This document shows, in pieces, positions 49,250-62,700 of a DNA stretch of 64,000 nucleotides. The position numbers and the translations under genes were made by a program. A model generated the notes under the pieces. The model was not told the origin of the DNA. It did not search any database and was given only the letters and a program-made list of their open reading frames with translations. Origin of the DNA: Caenorhabditis remanei (taxonomy: Eukaryota > Nematoda > Chromadorea > Rhabditida > Rhabditidae). The stretch lies in NCBI RefSeq assembly GCF_010183535.1, contig NC_071328.1, positions 2,976,001 to 3,040,000 on the forward strand, read 5' to 3'. Numbering within the stretch: the first letter of the stretch is position 1; each line of letters opens with the position of its first letter.

Positions 49250-52200
49250 TCAAAGGTAGGATTCATTTTTGGATAGGCGGATCGCCGGAGCAATTCCTTC
49301 ATTTGTTTCGAGTAGTCGGACGGCACGAGGGAAAACGGGAGACACGTCGCCACCTTCTTCTTCGGGCACTTTCGAGAGTGGACGCGATTTTCGAGGGGTG
49401 TGCTGAAAAATCGTATAGCATTGAGCAACGAGTTTATAAAGCGAACTTCGAACTTATTCTACCGTATTCCTTTGTATTTGATCCCTCCTACAAATCCCCA
49501 ACCTTACCTTATCCTCCTTGCCCGAAGAACTCGACCCCGCTTCCTCGTCTTCTCCAATCAGACTCTCCATCCTCCGTTGAGCAGACATCACTTCATCGAT
49601 CTTATCTGATATCTGCTTCATAGCAGTTTGTCTGTCTTGAGGAGTTGTTCTATAAACCAGATATTAGAAGAAAAAACGGATTCTAGAAGGATATTACGTA
49701 TGATCCGCGTTGATCTGAGCTGATAAAATTTTTCCGATGTTTGACAGTTCTTCGATATCATTTCGAAGTCGTTTCCGTTCTGTGCTCAATGTGATCGAAT
49801 TGAGTTTACCGCTTACACGAAGACGTTCTCGGAGCGATTTCTCGATTTCAATCACTCGTTCCATCATCTGGAAACAAACGGAAGTATGGCACGTGCGGGA
49901 TTTTTCTAGTCATGGCCTAGGAAATTTTGCGAAATTTTGTGAAATTTTTCGAGTTACGCAGTCGGCAGCCGAATGATCCGCAAAATTGCGTCACGGTGTT
50001 ACCTTGAATGTTTGCGGACTGCATACCGTAGTCGCATGAAAAATTCGGATCCGCGACATTTCGCAACTATGCCGTTTTGTAACTGCGACACTTCGCAACC
50101 GATTAGCTCTTCTTGAGAACCATATGGAACTACTCTGCCTAACCGCTCTGCATCACCCAAACTCCCCCTAATCCCTTACCTGTCTGTGCGTCGCCATGAA
50201 CGACTCCACCACTTTCAATCTCTGCTCATTATTCTGAATCGCCAGGTCCAATTCCTTCCAAGCTGCTTCCAATTTCTCTTTTCTATCCTCTGTCGTCCTC
50301 TCTTTCATCGTTGATCTCTCACTATTCTTGGCCATCGAAAGTAACTGTTTCCCATATTGATAGGTGCTCTGGAATTGATAAGTGTTTGTACAAGTGCGCT
50401 CTACCTAAACCCTACCACCGCAGTTCTATCCAAATTCTGGCGGTCATTTCTCAAATTTCTAACGGCATCCTCATCGATGTCCGATAGACTGTATTCCTTG
50501 TGGAGGGTTTCTTTAAGCTCACCGAGCCATTTGATAGCTTGGTCGCAATCCCCATAAGTCGTCATTAGTTGGATATGTTGTTGTTGTTCTAGACGTTTTA
50601 CACTAGCTAGTTCGTTGTGTCTGGAAATAGAAAGAAAGTGATACGCGACGCGACCGCAGCGCCTCAGGTCAAAATGTGTCTTTCTAGGCCGCACATTAAG
50701 ACTTTGACCCACCTATTCTGTCTCTGTGAAATATAGGTAAGACTTGATCCGATCTGAGCAACCATGTCTTCTGCTGGAAGAACTTCTGCATACTGACGAA
50801 CCTTCGCCACGGTCCCCTCTCCGGCATCCACGGCGGCTTCAAAGGCTACGTCTGAAAAAAAAAGAAAAGTGACACCGTCACGACAAAATGCAGAGAAAAC
50901 TCACTCATCGCGTTCACCGAGTCATCTAACTCCTTCTTTGTCGTCGTCAACTCCTCTATTGGTTTTACGGTATTACCGTCCTCCGCGCACACTTTTTCAA
51001 GCATTTGGTCGGATTTTTTGATGAACTGAAACCTTGATATTTATAAGGGGGCCGTTCTAAGAAAAGTACCTCTCCAACTTTCTCTCGAAAATTTCTATTA
51101 GAAAGTGCAAACTGGGTTTGAGCTTCCACACGGTATGCAAAGTGCTCGGCGACGTCTCGGATTTGTTCGCGGGTCTTCTGAAGCACGATTGCGACCTGCG
51201 GACATGCAGCCATTAGCCGTGTGGCCATCTCAGCGAGTTGATGGCTTTGTTCTTCGATTTCCTGAAAAAAAAACTAAAACAATTTTATCATTTCAAAATT
51301 TTCTGCGCAAGGAAGAATTCTCTAAGGCATGGTTTCTTCAAGCTCCGCCCATTTATTGCAGCAGTATCCAAAAAATCGGGGCAGTTGAAACGATACAACC
51401 AAACCCTGGTTAGCAAGAAATTCGAAGACTTTGAGCTATGGCACCTGGTATGTTAGAACACCGTCACATCAGAATGCATCTCTGGCAATCTTAATCAAAC
51501 TTTAAGCAAAGAAAAATTTCATACAATAGTGGTCGTTGTTATCAATAGAGCGCACTATCTCAACAGCTTCGATCATGACCGAACTTTTTCTCGGTCATGG
51601 CAAAACACGCACCTTCGTCTTATTCGTCAATTCCTCATGTTGCTTCACCAAACTCTCTGCCTCATCCACATTATCCGCCACCTGACACAACGAATTCAAC
51701 CACTTCTCCCCACTCCCTTCAATCCAATCCAAAAAATCCGAGACTCCGGCGGTGTGATCCTTGATCAACCCCTCTTTACTATTCTCCTCCTCCCTCGCTT
51801 TCACTTCTCTTATCGATTTTTTCAGCGAGAGAGCCGCGTACTCGTCTTCAATTCGTTTAGTGGTTTGCAGTCGTGTCACGAATTCTTCTACTGCAAAAAA
51901 AAAGAGTCCAGTGGAGCGTGATTGCTATACATGTAGGACTTACGTTTTTGATCTTCGTCGAGGTTGTGGCGAGAAGTGTTGACATCAAGCTCCGCAAGGT
52001 AGTTCTGCCATTTTTTCACTTCCTGAACCAAAAATTGGAATTTTTGACTTTTCTCTCGTTAAGACATGGTTATAATCGTTAAAAAGGTTAAGAGTCAGTA
52101 AAACCATAAAAATCAAACTTGCGTGTAAGCTACGATGTTTGGTACGTAAACACCGTCACGCCTTTTTTCTTTCCGGCAAAACAGAAAACGTCGGCATATG

Positions 52201-55200
52201 TGGATTAATCTTTTTTACCGAGCTCCACCGAACCATATGTTCGATAGAGCGCATTTAATGTGTCAAAACTCACAATCCTTTTCTCAAGCCATGCATCCGG
52301 ATCATATCCAAGTGTGCCACCGAACTGCTCTGGTAGCTGGTTCACATCAACGAATTTTGATAGCTTGTGCATGGAGATCAACACTGTCTGAAAATTAATT
52401 ATCGACTTTTAAAAATTTGATCTACATACCTTCAAAGTGTACCCACTGACTATCAAATCAAAGTTTATCTTCTGCTGATCTAAAAACTTTTCCGGTTGGA
52501 TAATTAGTACTTGACGCACTTTTTTGTACAGGGCTTGCTGAAATAATGTATTTTTTTAATTCATGAGCCGCCCGAGTTCCCCTCCAATACCTGACAAGCT
52601 CTCAAATAGAACTTCAACTGCTTCAATTGTATATGTCTGGTATCTAGTAGTACTGTAAATAGAGTTGACGGTGGAAGGGTTTCCGACAGGAGGGCGAGTA
52701 GTGAGACCAGGTTCTCGTAGGAGCATTCTTGCACTTGTGAGGTGGAGACGACTAGGAGCGAGTTGCCTTCACGGTCGGTACCGCCTGGAAACATTTATTT
52801 TTTCAAATTTTAGTCTGATCTACGCACAGGTCAGCATTAGTGAAACCGAAGCAAAGACGCTCTACCGAACTTTTCACACCAGATTTTTTTTCCAGCGTTC
52901 AAAAACTCGATAGGGAGCGTTTACATTCAAAAGTTTCAAATTCTCATTTGTCTTTTAGGCTGTGCCCGTTCTTTTCGTGACGGCGCCTGAAATTCAAGCG
53001 AAAATTTAAAGTCTGCAAACACCGAGTATCCCTTGTCGCTCCCCACCTAAAGTCCAATAACTAAACCCTACACCGTTCTGAGTTTTCTGCCTATCTACAG
53101 TAGCCTAAAGTACAGCAATCATTGTTACAGTGACACAATGAGTACGAACATTTCAACAAGGAGCAGGGGTCGCGTAACTATCCTTTAGTTGTTTTCATTC
53201 AAATCCATCATTTCAAAAAGAAATTTTTCAGAACTTTCATTTTCCACTGAAAATGCCGATTTTCAAAGGCTCATAGCTCCCTAATACACTATTCCCACTT
53301 ACACAAATTTACATTCACTGTGTAGATCAAACCTTGACCTACATTTTTGTAGTTCACAACTTTTTGATACCTCTTCACGCTTCCAAGATATGCGCCTATA
53401 AAGATAAGCACCTGGTGAACGGGGAGGGGGGGGGACGCAGAGAAGCTAGACGCCCTCCTTATTTCGCACACTCTCTCGCCTCCCAATCTTTGAAGCCGCA
53501 TATCTCGAAATCGTGAATAGTTATCAAAAAGTTTTCAACTACAAAAATGGAGATCAAGACTTGCTCTACAATATACATATGCAAAATCCCCATAGATTGG
53601 TCAACTTGGTGGATCGCAATGGGCTGTCAAACTTGGTCATTTTTCATCGTTTGTACTATTACTTGTGCCGGAATTCTTATTTCCCTTTCTTTTTTGCAGA
53701 AAGAAAGGGCGAAGAACCAAATTTAAAGTTTGCGCCCACCCTGTCAGTTTACTTTTTTCTCTATTGTTCTAAACTTTATTTGTTATTTGCATTTTTTCTT
53801 TTCTCTCCCCCCTACTTCTCAAGTTTCCCCTATCTGGTGCGCCTCAGGCGCGTTTTTCTTATGTGAAGCGCCAAAATAGTCTAGCAGAATAGCCTTCTTT
53901 TCCACTCTGTAGATCGTCTGGCGCGCCGGAGCCGCGTTTTTTCTTGCAATTCCTCACTAAATGTAATACGAATGATACAAAGATTGATGGCTGATAATTC
54001 TTGCTTCTTTTCTTATTTCTGATATCATCAGAAGTGTAATAAAACTGAAAAGAGGAGAGGACGAAGCATACTAATGTTCAATTTCTGTGAAATTACCTTG
54101 ATTGCCATCATGTTACACAATCCCCCGTTAAAGGGAGAGAGAGAAGAAGCTATGAGAGACATTAGAGAGGGGGTGGGGGGACTATGCGCAGCGACTACGA
54201 CGACAGAGAGAACTGTGTCAATAGGTAAAGAAGGGGGGGATGGTGATTGATAAAATGCGTAAATATGGAGATGGGGGGAGAAGAATATGATGAAGGAGAG
54301 AAGAGAGATGAGATCACACTTTCAATTTTTACTCGGGTTATTCAATGAAGGATGGGATGATCACTAGCTATAAGAACGTCAAGTAGATATTGTGAGAAAG
54401 AAATGGGAACAATTTTAATTAAATCACACGAGACGTAAGGTCCGCAACGAAAAGTTGCGTTGCGTGTGCGCCGCGTTTTTCATTGAAAGATACGACAAAC
54501 ACACGCTAAACTTTAACTTGGCACTTAGCCAAGTCTGTTTCTGGCACCGTGCCAACTGCTGAGCGACGGAGCGCGTTTAAGCGACCTTACGTCGCGCATC
54601 CCTGTGTTAAATTACGGTTCTCTTTACATGAAACATGAAGCGTGTCCACTGAAATCATTTAACATCGGCCGAAATCGGCCTAATACACTTTTCTTCCCAC
54701 AAAAGTTCCAAAAAAAAAATTGATTTATTTAGTACATGTGATTAATAATTAGATTAATTATAGGTAATTAGGTACAGTACCGGACAAAAAGGTATCAACT
54801 TTGGCTGTTTTTAGTGGAAAATGACCAACTTTGACAGTGTATTTCGGTGTAACGTGATTGTCCGATAAAGTCAAGTTTATATGGGCTGGACAGTGCAAAA
54901 ATGGTACATCATTTTTGTAGTTGACCGTTTTTTTGTATGGACACTATCTTGAAAGTTACAGGTTGTCAAAGTGAAAATCTCCAAAATTTCGCTAATTTGC
55001 ATTGAAATTAGTCGATTTCAGGGAGTGATGGGTTTCTTTACCTGTAACTTTCATGGTAGTGTCCATACAAAAAAAGAACGCTAATACTGTGAGTAGAGAA
55101 GCTAGTATAATAATACAACCCCTTAGGACAGAAATTGTCCTGTGACACTAGGGTGATTAAACAGCTTTGTTTTGATAGAAATTGACGTTGTGGTTTTCAA

Positions 55201-56775
55201 TTCATACTGTAGTTATTTAGAACGATAATTTTTGTACAAAACGATGTTAAAAGAAGTAATATTTTGTTTATTTCAGATTTCGATACTTCAGAAAATTCTA
55301 AGAAACCTTGTTTATTGTCGCATATGCTGGAAAAAATGAGTTTTGGTGGAAGAGTTTTTCCGCGCATCTAAAACCTTTCATTATTGACGCAACCGTGTAG
55401 TCCTCTCGGACAAGATTTATGCACAAATCCTTGTTTCCTCACTTTTTAAGACTAATTTTCGAAGTTTTTTCTATTTTTCCGATATTAATGTTGGAATTGG
55501 GCTGAAACATAGTTTCTATAGGCAAAGATAGTTCTAGACCTTCTTGCAACAATTGGTTTTTGAATTGAATATGCAAACTAATAGACGGTTAGATTCGAAC
55601 GGTAAAGCCAACGCCCATTGAAGACATTTGAATAACAAATGAACATTTAGGAGGTTTAGGATGGAAGGGAAGGGGGGAGGTATGGTCTCTCTGGCAAAGT
55701 CAACATGGGACAGCTTTTTTTGTAGAAAGTAGTGTAAATCGTTTCATGCGAACTCGAAACATAATCCACTAGAGATTTGAATATGCAGAAAAGTCTTCTA
55801 GTCCGTGACTGGAGAAATCCAAGCTTTCAGAGTTTCTCTTCGGAAACTAATCATATTATCTAATTCCGCATGTTGAGAAGTACTTAAATGGAAATATTTT
55901 ACCATATTTGCCAAAGTCCGGCCCGAAGCCCCGGGCAAATTGGCGCGAAAGTCAAAAAAAAATAGTCAAAAATGGTCACATTTTCGATGAAAAAAAAATT
56001 GGAAAAAAGGGTCATATTTTGAAGCCGGGCCTTTGGGCCGGGCCGGGCCTTGAAAATTTTCTACCGGCCCGGCCCGGGCCTTGACAACTATGATTTTTAC
56101 TGATATCAAAACGGAAAAAACAAGAAATTTCTACATAGGACAGAGTAATACAATTTTCGCAGGGAACCGTATTATTGACAACTTCACAAGTACAAAACAG
56201 AAATTTTAGATAAAATTCAGAGTAAAATAGGAAATTGTTTTGAGATTTAGCAGGTTTCAAAGTGCCTACTGACATTTTTTTTTCGATTAAAAAGGTTATT
56301 TCTGCTGGTCGCAGTTTTTTGTCATTTTGGCAAGGAAATATCATACTTTTTAAATTAAGCATGTATCAAAGTACTTAAACTAATTAGATTTAACTAAATA
56401 GCAAACTCCATCATCTGGATTTTTAGGTACAAAAAGTTTGACACTTCTTTTTTGTAGTTTAAGCGATTTTCGATGTAAATTGATTTTTAAGGAATTTTGG
56501 TAGAAACAAGCATGATATTCAGATTCAGAATGTCTCATAGTACTTACAGAGAACTTTTCAGACAATTCCATAACAAGGATCTCACTCTGTTAATGATCAG
56601 AAACTTCACTTATTATCGATTTTTCCAGAATTTTCCAGAAAATTTGTGGGCCCTAATATAGATTGACTAAACACCTCCCCCAAATCATCAAAAAGTTTAA
56701 ATTAAAAAAATGCGGCTTACCTGGCACAAAAGCGAGCCTATCGAGGACATGTTGTCGTTGTTTCTGCCAGTTCAT
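49250..56775 (-). CDS. Sec14-spectrin protein, SESTD1-like
   Basis: Fourteen exons: 56775-56721, 52784-52591, 52537-52430, 52387-52274, 52022-51944, 51890-51613, 51261-51070, 51025-50905, 50851-50713, 50620-50419, 50368-50180, 49867-49698, 49649-49508, 49402-49250 (TGA). This gives 711 aa with every phase matching. Residues 1-157 form a CRAL-TRIO/Sec14 domain of the Trio/MCF2L/SESTD1 type: DRLAFVPGGTDREGNSLL, QVLIIQPEKFLDQQKINF, KFVDVNQLPEQFGGTLGYD. Residues 158 to about 620 are long helices typical of spectrin repeats. The tail is Ser/Glu-rich and disordered (EAGSSSSGKEDK). No DH or PH domain follows, so the architecture and length fit SESTD1 (phosphoinositide-binding, channel-associated in vertebrates) rather than the Trio or Dbl exchange factors. 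Intron 1 is 3.9 kb and full of repeats. The in-frame stop TGA two codons before the ATG supports this start. Confidence 0.85.
53260..53640. repeat. Palindromic GCATATCTCGAAAGCGTG family copy
   Basis: It lies in intron 1 of the Sec14-spectrin gene. Left arm TTGTAGTTCACAACTTTTTG, centre GACGCAGAGAAGCTAGACG, right arm CAAAAAGTTTTCAACTACAA. Confidence 0.65.
54425..54606. mobile_element. CACAGGG-type element with exact 6-bp duplication (copy 3)
   Basis: TTAAAT flanks both sides (54419-54424, 54607-54612). The ends are CACACGAGACGTAAGG and CGCATCCCTGTG. It matches 21702-21909 in reverse orientation (shared words GTCCGCAACGAAAAG, TTGGCAC and CACCGTGCCAA). Confidence 0.8.
54772..55090. repeat. Inverted repeat starting TACAGTACCGGAC
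   Basis: ACAGTACCGGACAAAAAGG at the left recalls the CAGTACCG end of the 25138 element. Inner arms TGTATGGACACTATCTTGAA and GTAGTGTCCATACAAAAAAA are 100 bp apart. The right terminus is not found. Confidence 0.5.
55900..56092. repeat. Partial CATAGTTGTC element
   Basis: The right end GGCCTTGACAACTATG is intact. The left end is diverged (CATATTTGCCAAAGTCCGG). Confidence 0.5.
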
Positions 56776-57044
56776 CAGTCAATGTGGAAACAGAGTGACA
56801 AAACTAAATAAGAAGAAGAAGAAGAAGAAATCGGAAAAGGAAAAGAAGAGAATAAACAACACGAACGAATGAATGAAGAAGCGGAGGAAACGGAGTGAGA
56901 GAGAAGAGGGGTAGAGAGAGAGAGACGCAGAGAGATCGAAACGATTTCGATTTGTCCCTGCCGAAGGGATAGAAGATGTTACAGTGCTAATTGATTATAC
57001 CACAACTACACAGAGAGACACTCTTCCTTTTTGTCGCCTCAACC

Positions 57045-57990
57045 TTTTTTCATATAAGGCACTTTTTGAGATGAAAGGGGGGTGGAGACGGGCGAGATTC
57101 TTGATTTGAGGTGACAGTTTTGAAAGGTTGGGAAATGATAAAGAGACGCGTTTGTCATTAAAGATGGTGGGGCTGGAAAATGCTCTATTTTTTGAAGGTT
57201 TTCAGACATTGCAATGGATGAAGAAAGGTCCCATCCATCAGAAATGTAGAAAGTTAAATTCTCTATCTTATGAGCCAGAAAACGTGAATTTTGGTCTGAA
57301 GTTGACTTTTTTGAAACAGAATAACCAATTTTCAGAAAAATTTGTATAACTTTTGGCAGAGAACTGTTTGAAACGAAAATCGCACATGATATGCTTAAGG
57401 AGGCTCTGAAACTGTTAAAATTTTCTGAAAAATGAATATTGGCTGAAATTGCTGAAAATCTCATTTTTCTGAAAAGTTCTTTATGTTCATAAGATAGAGA
57501 ATTTGAGTTAATGAGTTGAATTATTTAACTTTCTACATTTCTGATGGATGGGACCTTTCTTCATCCATTACAATGTCTGAAAACCTAAAAAATACAGCAT
57601 TTTCCAGCCCCACAATCTTTAATGACAAACCGCCCATCTTTTTCAAATTATAGCCGCGTCTCTTTATCGTTTCCCAACCTTTCATAACTGTCACCTCAAA
57701 TCAAGAAACTTTTTTTATAAAGAACTTTTCAGAAAAATGAGATTCTCAGCAATTTCAGCCAATATACATTTTTCAGAAAATGTTAACAGTTTCAGAGCCT
57801 CCTTAAGCACATAATGTGCAATTTTCGTTTGAAACAGTTATCTGCCAAAAGTTATACAAATTCTTCTGAAAATTGGTTTTTCTGTATCAAAAAAGTCAAC
57901 TTCAGTCCAAAATTCTCGTTTTCTGGGATTTATCGTTCATTTCGACATCTGAAAACCCAAAAATACTGCATTTTCAGTGCAAAAAATAAA
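57045..57990. repeat. Large inverted repeat, three-part
   Basis: 57108-57260 (TTGATTTGAGGTGACAG to GATGGATGAAG) is complementary to about 57540-57710. 57300-57480 (ATTTGTATAACTTTTGGCAG, CTTAAGGAGGCTCTGAAAC) is complementary to about 57725-57890. So two hairpin arms overlap in series. No gene. Confidence 0.65.
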
Positions 57991-58998
57991 AGAATTGAAT
58001 TAAAACGTGAAAAAATCGCCTTCACGTCTCTTGCAGTTCTTTTTAGCAGCGTGGGAGACCGTGTAATATGAAAAAATGGTCAAGGAGAGGCGTCAGAAAG
58101 GAGGAGTGTCTTCGTAAAGTTTGGACCGAACAATTTTTCGAAAAAAATTATCAAAAACAGATGAAAATTTTTCGCCTAGTCCCTGGTTCTGACCCAAAAA
58201 TTCCAGCAACTCGGCTCACAATTGTTCGATCAGAGTGTAATTGTAGGTATACTGCTCCAGGTACGTTTACACAATTGGGATACTGTTCTCTTTTGCTTTG
58301 AGGAGATTAAAATCTTTGCGTCAAAAGAGGAAATTGTTCGTGACCCTATAAGAGAAGAAAAAATACATTTAGTGACAATGCAAATCTTTATTTCAAAAAA
58401 AAACTCCACATCAATCCAAAATTCTTGCATATCCTCTATTGAGGTCCACACAACGGTGTCACACATTTTCAGAATCAGTCGATTGGCCTCAAATGTGCAG
58501 ACCATCTACCCTGCACATCACTTTATCACAGCTACATCCAGCTTCCCTTCTGTTTTGTCAAGACCTCTGCACTCATGTCAATGCACACCACCGATGGAGG
58601 AGTTTTCAGGGTTGATGAGGGTTTGAGGGTGAATCTGTCCAGAATTATCTGACGTGACATGTTTTGTGAGAAAATGTGACATTTTTCCAAATATTGTATG
58701 AGATAACATGAAACTTACGGCGTATTTCATTCAATCAACTAAAAAACTCGGGGAATGTGACAAACATTGCAAATGAGCAAGCTTTCCTCCAAATGGTGAC
58801 GATGAGTTCAAAAGTTTAGAATTTTATAAAAATAGAGAAAAATTGTTCGACGGTTATCCAGTAAACCATCAGAAAGGTGTAAATGTCGATAGTTTTCTGC
58901 CCGGGAGTTATTTATTTAGACAGTTAGAGAGAAATAGATGTTATCGGAAACATACCGAGATATTTTGTGAAAATAGATTTCCTAGTACGGATCAGAAC
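57991..58998. other. Intergenic, no gene recognised
   Basis: AT-rich between the 57-58 kb inverted repeat and the palindrome at 58999. No exon-like sequence supported by splice sites is seen. Confidence 0.4.
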
Positions 58999-59277
58999 CA
59001 TACTTGCAAACCGGGCCGACACGGGCCGGCGCGTAACTCGCTTCAAACTGAGTTTTGTGAGCTGAAAAATATACCAAAATGTAGATCTCAGCGAGCTCTA
59101 TGTCCGTGACCTACTACGGGCCGGATGGCAATTCGTTAATATGTCGCGGGCCGAGAAAAAGTGCCAAAAACGCGAAAATGGTCAAAAAAGTAATTCTAGT
59201 CCGGCCCGCGGTATATTAACGACTAGCCATCACGCGAAGGCCCGTGTCGGCCCGTTTTGGCCCGGTTTGCAAGTATG
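58999..59277. mobile_element. Palindromic CATACTTG element
   Basis: It starts CATACTTGCAAACCGGGCCG and ends GGCCCGGTTTGCAAGTATG. The flanks ATCAGAAC and ATCAAAAC form an 8-bp duplication with one change. Confidence 0.8.
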
Positions 59278-59760
59278 ATCAAAACCGTCAAGTCTAGGTT
59301 TAATGACTTTAAAATGACGAGAATTAGCAATCATTAAATCGGGTCTGATTCGTCCAGTTTTGATTCGGACGGTTCTGATTCGTATCAGTTCTATTTTGGG
59401 GTCCCTGTATTTAAATCGCGCAATATTTGTACAATGACCAACATCTTACAGTGACCAAGGCCTACACTGACCAAATTTACAATGAAATTTCCGCAATGAG
59501 CGGAGCTAAATGTAACTATGCCGCATTGTATTCCGCATTCCGATTTGGCGTCATTACTTCCCTTGTAACAATCTGAAAACGATTTCCCCCGAAACGTGCA
59601 GAAAATAGTTAATCTTTATTAATCTGAGAACGTTGAATGAACCTGATGAATCAAATATAGACAAAGCGGGGGGATTAGTAGCATACAAATCTTTTTCCGT
59701 GTGCATGACTAATTCGAATTCTTGGCTACAAAACATGAAAAGTACCAAAAAAGAAGAAAA

Positions 59761-62700
59761 TCAACGGAGCAAGAAGCTGAGAATGTCCGTGAAAAGATTA
59801 GACTTCACATCTTGTGGTTGGACTATTGGGAACAGAGACGAGAAGTAGTCAATGTCTTTTTGAGTTTTCGATATTACATGCGTCAACGAGAGGATCTCGT
59901 TGAATCTCGTCGGTCCGCCAGTGGAATTTTCGAGAACACAGTAGTGGAGGAGGGCGGTTGAGAACATTTCTTGATGGGTGCTCAGAAGGATTTGTCCGGA
60001 TTGAGAGAGGTGCGGGACGGCTGGAATAGTAGTAATGAAAAAAATCTATGTGGGATGACAGTTTTTTTTTGAAATTCGATATTTTCCACTGAAAAATGTG
60101 GAAAAATGTTAATTTCGAAGGCTCATAACACATTAATTCTCTCTTACCACTGCAACAAGTTTGCATTCACTGTGTAGATCAAACCAAGATCTTTATTTTT
60201 GTAGTTGACAACTTTTTGATAGCTATTCACGCTTTTGAGATACGCGCTCTCAAATTTTGGGGATGAGAGAGTGTGCGAAACGAGGAGGGCATCTCGCTTC
60301 TCTGCGTCTCTTCACCCCTCTCCTTCGAGACCTTTTCCAGGTGCCTAACTTTGAAGACGCATATCTCAAAAGCTTGAATAGCTATCAAAAAGTTGTCAAC
60401 TACAAAAATGAAGGACAAAATGCGGTCTACACGATCAATATAAGTTTTTAAAAATCGAATCAGCAGTTTTGCTAATAACCGTCTTTGAAGTTGAACATTG
60501 TTTTTTTTTGTAGTTTGAGATTTTTGATGAATTTTAGCAATATTTAATACAAATGTAGTATAAAATACGCTTAATTAACAATGTGTAACATTGGAAATTC
60601 AGGAAAAATCGGTACTTTAGCAAAATTCACCACTTTCACTTTGGAGTACTGTAACTTTCTAGGGACGGCTTGTACAAAAAAGTTTTCAACCTCAAAAGTG
60701 TAGCCCGTGATTTGTTCTATAACATATCAGAAACTGGGTTTAAAAAAACAAGAGGGCGCAGAGAAACGCGACAGTCTCGCTTCTCTGCGTCCTCTCTCTC
60801 CCCGTTCTCCAAGTAGCAATCTTTAAAGACGCATATCTCAAAAGCGTGAAGAGCTATCAAAAAGTTGTCAACTGCAAAAATAAAGCCCAATTCTTATTCT
60901 ATAACATACCAAAAGTTTGAAGCTGTAGAACAAAATATAACACCAGGACATCCTTACTCAATTTTAGTATTTCCTGCAAATCTCACTTCTCCTGGACTTC
61001 GGACTACTGTAACTTTCCAAGGGCGGTTTGTACCAAAAAGTTGTCAACTACAAAAATAAAGAGCTAAGTGTGATCTACACAGTGAATATAAAATTTTTTA
61101 AATTGAATCAATAGTTTTGCTAATAAATGTCCTTGAAGTTGAACATAGTTTTTTTTGTAGTTTGTGATTTTTGATGAATTTTTCAATCAAGTTTTGTTTC
61201 TTTTTAATTTTAGCAATATTTAATACAAATGTAGTATAAAATACGCTTAATTAACAATGTGCAACGTTTGAAGTTCAGAAAAACCAGTACTATGGCAAAA
61301 TTCACCACTTTCACTTTGGAGTAACGTAACTTTCTAGGGACGGCTTGTACAAAAAAGTTTTTAACTTCAAAAATGTAGCCCATGATTTGTTCTATAACAT
61401 ATCAAAAACTGGGTTCAAAAAAACAAGAGGGCGCAGAGAAACGCGACAGTCTCGCTTCTCTGCGCCCTCTCTCTCTTCCCCCGTTATCCAGGTTGCAATC
61501 TTTAAAGGCGCATATCTCAAAAGCGTGAAGAGCTATCAAAAAGTTGTTAACTACAAAAATGAAGCCCAAGTCTTATTCTATAACATACCAAAAATTTAAA
61601 ACTGTTGATCAAAATATGACCCCAGGACTCTCACAGCAAATCACACTTCTTTTGGACTACTGTAACTTTCCAAGGGCGGTTTGTACCAAAAAGTTGTCAA
61701 CTACAAAAATGTAGCTCTATTTTTGATCTACCACAAGCTTACAAGTTTTCTTAAGAAACCTACCCGGATTGCACAACAAAATCGCGCTCAACAGCACGAA
61801 CTCCTCCTCGGTGACGTTCAACTCAATAATTCGTCCAATCAACGAGCATCTGATCTCATTCAAAAAGTGATCATTGTAACAAGTGATCTTGTGAACTTCT
61901 TCCGGAAAAATATCAGTCCCATCCGGATGACACATCACCGCTTTTTTCGATCGGTAAGATCTCATCGCGGTGACAAGAATCACATACATGAGATGGGAGT
62001 ATTTGAGCATCGCCTTGATGTCCACTGCGGAGAGGTACTTCATGAAATCGAACTTTGTTGCAAAGTCGATACATGTTAATTGATTAATTACTGCCCAATC
62101 ATAGAATCCATATTTTGAGTCGGCTGGTTTCGCCTCAAAATCGAGGGCGCCACGTGTAAAAATATCTTCGACAGAGAGATTCGTTGGCACCATGGCTTCC
62201 AGAAAATGCTTTTGTCTTGTTGCATTTTTCTCCAATAAACTCAGTATAGTCTTAGTTGGGTCGTCTGAAACCAGGAGACACTTCATCCCGATACGAATAC
62301 ACTGATGAAAACGACAGAAGCGGCATTTCACTTGACGGAAGTCACATTTTCCCTCTTTTTTGCAGATGATTGGTTTGTTTGTGTCGATTGCACGGCGGAA
62401 GAACATTTTGCACGAGTTGCAGGATTGGACCTGAAAACTTTTAAAAAATGAGTATTTTATGTAAAGAAACTTTGGAAAGCGCGCTCTATGGCACAGTACA
62501 CGCTGTAAAAATTCACTAGAATAATCGTTACAAAAAGTAAAAAATAATAGCACTTACTGGGAATCGAACCCTGGATGCAAGTTTGCTGGCCAGACTCCTT
62601 ACCAGATACACCACAAGTGTCGGCCCGCGGCGCGGAACCGAAGGTGGTGATGAAGGTGACGCTTCTCTTGGGTCTCGAGCGCTTTCATCACCACCTTCTG

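Noticed and set aside
49250..52784. A Trio/UNC-73-type exchange factor
   Set aside because: No DH or PH domain follows the spectrin region and the frame ends after a short tail; length and layout fit SESTD1.
53513..53866. A 117-codon frame ending LVRLRRVFLM
   Set aside because: It starts in a palindromic repeat and runs through pyrimidine-rich DNA, with no splice sites or recognisable domain.
56721..56750. Start of the Sec14-spectrin gene at the ATG at 56750 (MSSIGSLLCQ)
   Set aside because: That frame ends in phase 0, but exon 2 needs one leftover base. The frame from 56775 fits and reads into the Sec14 domain.
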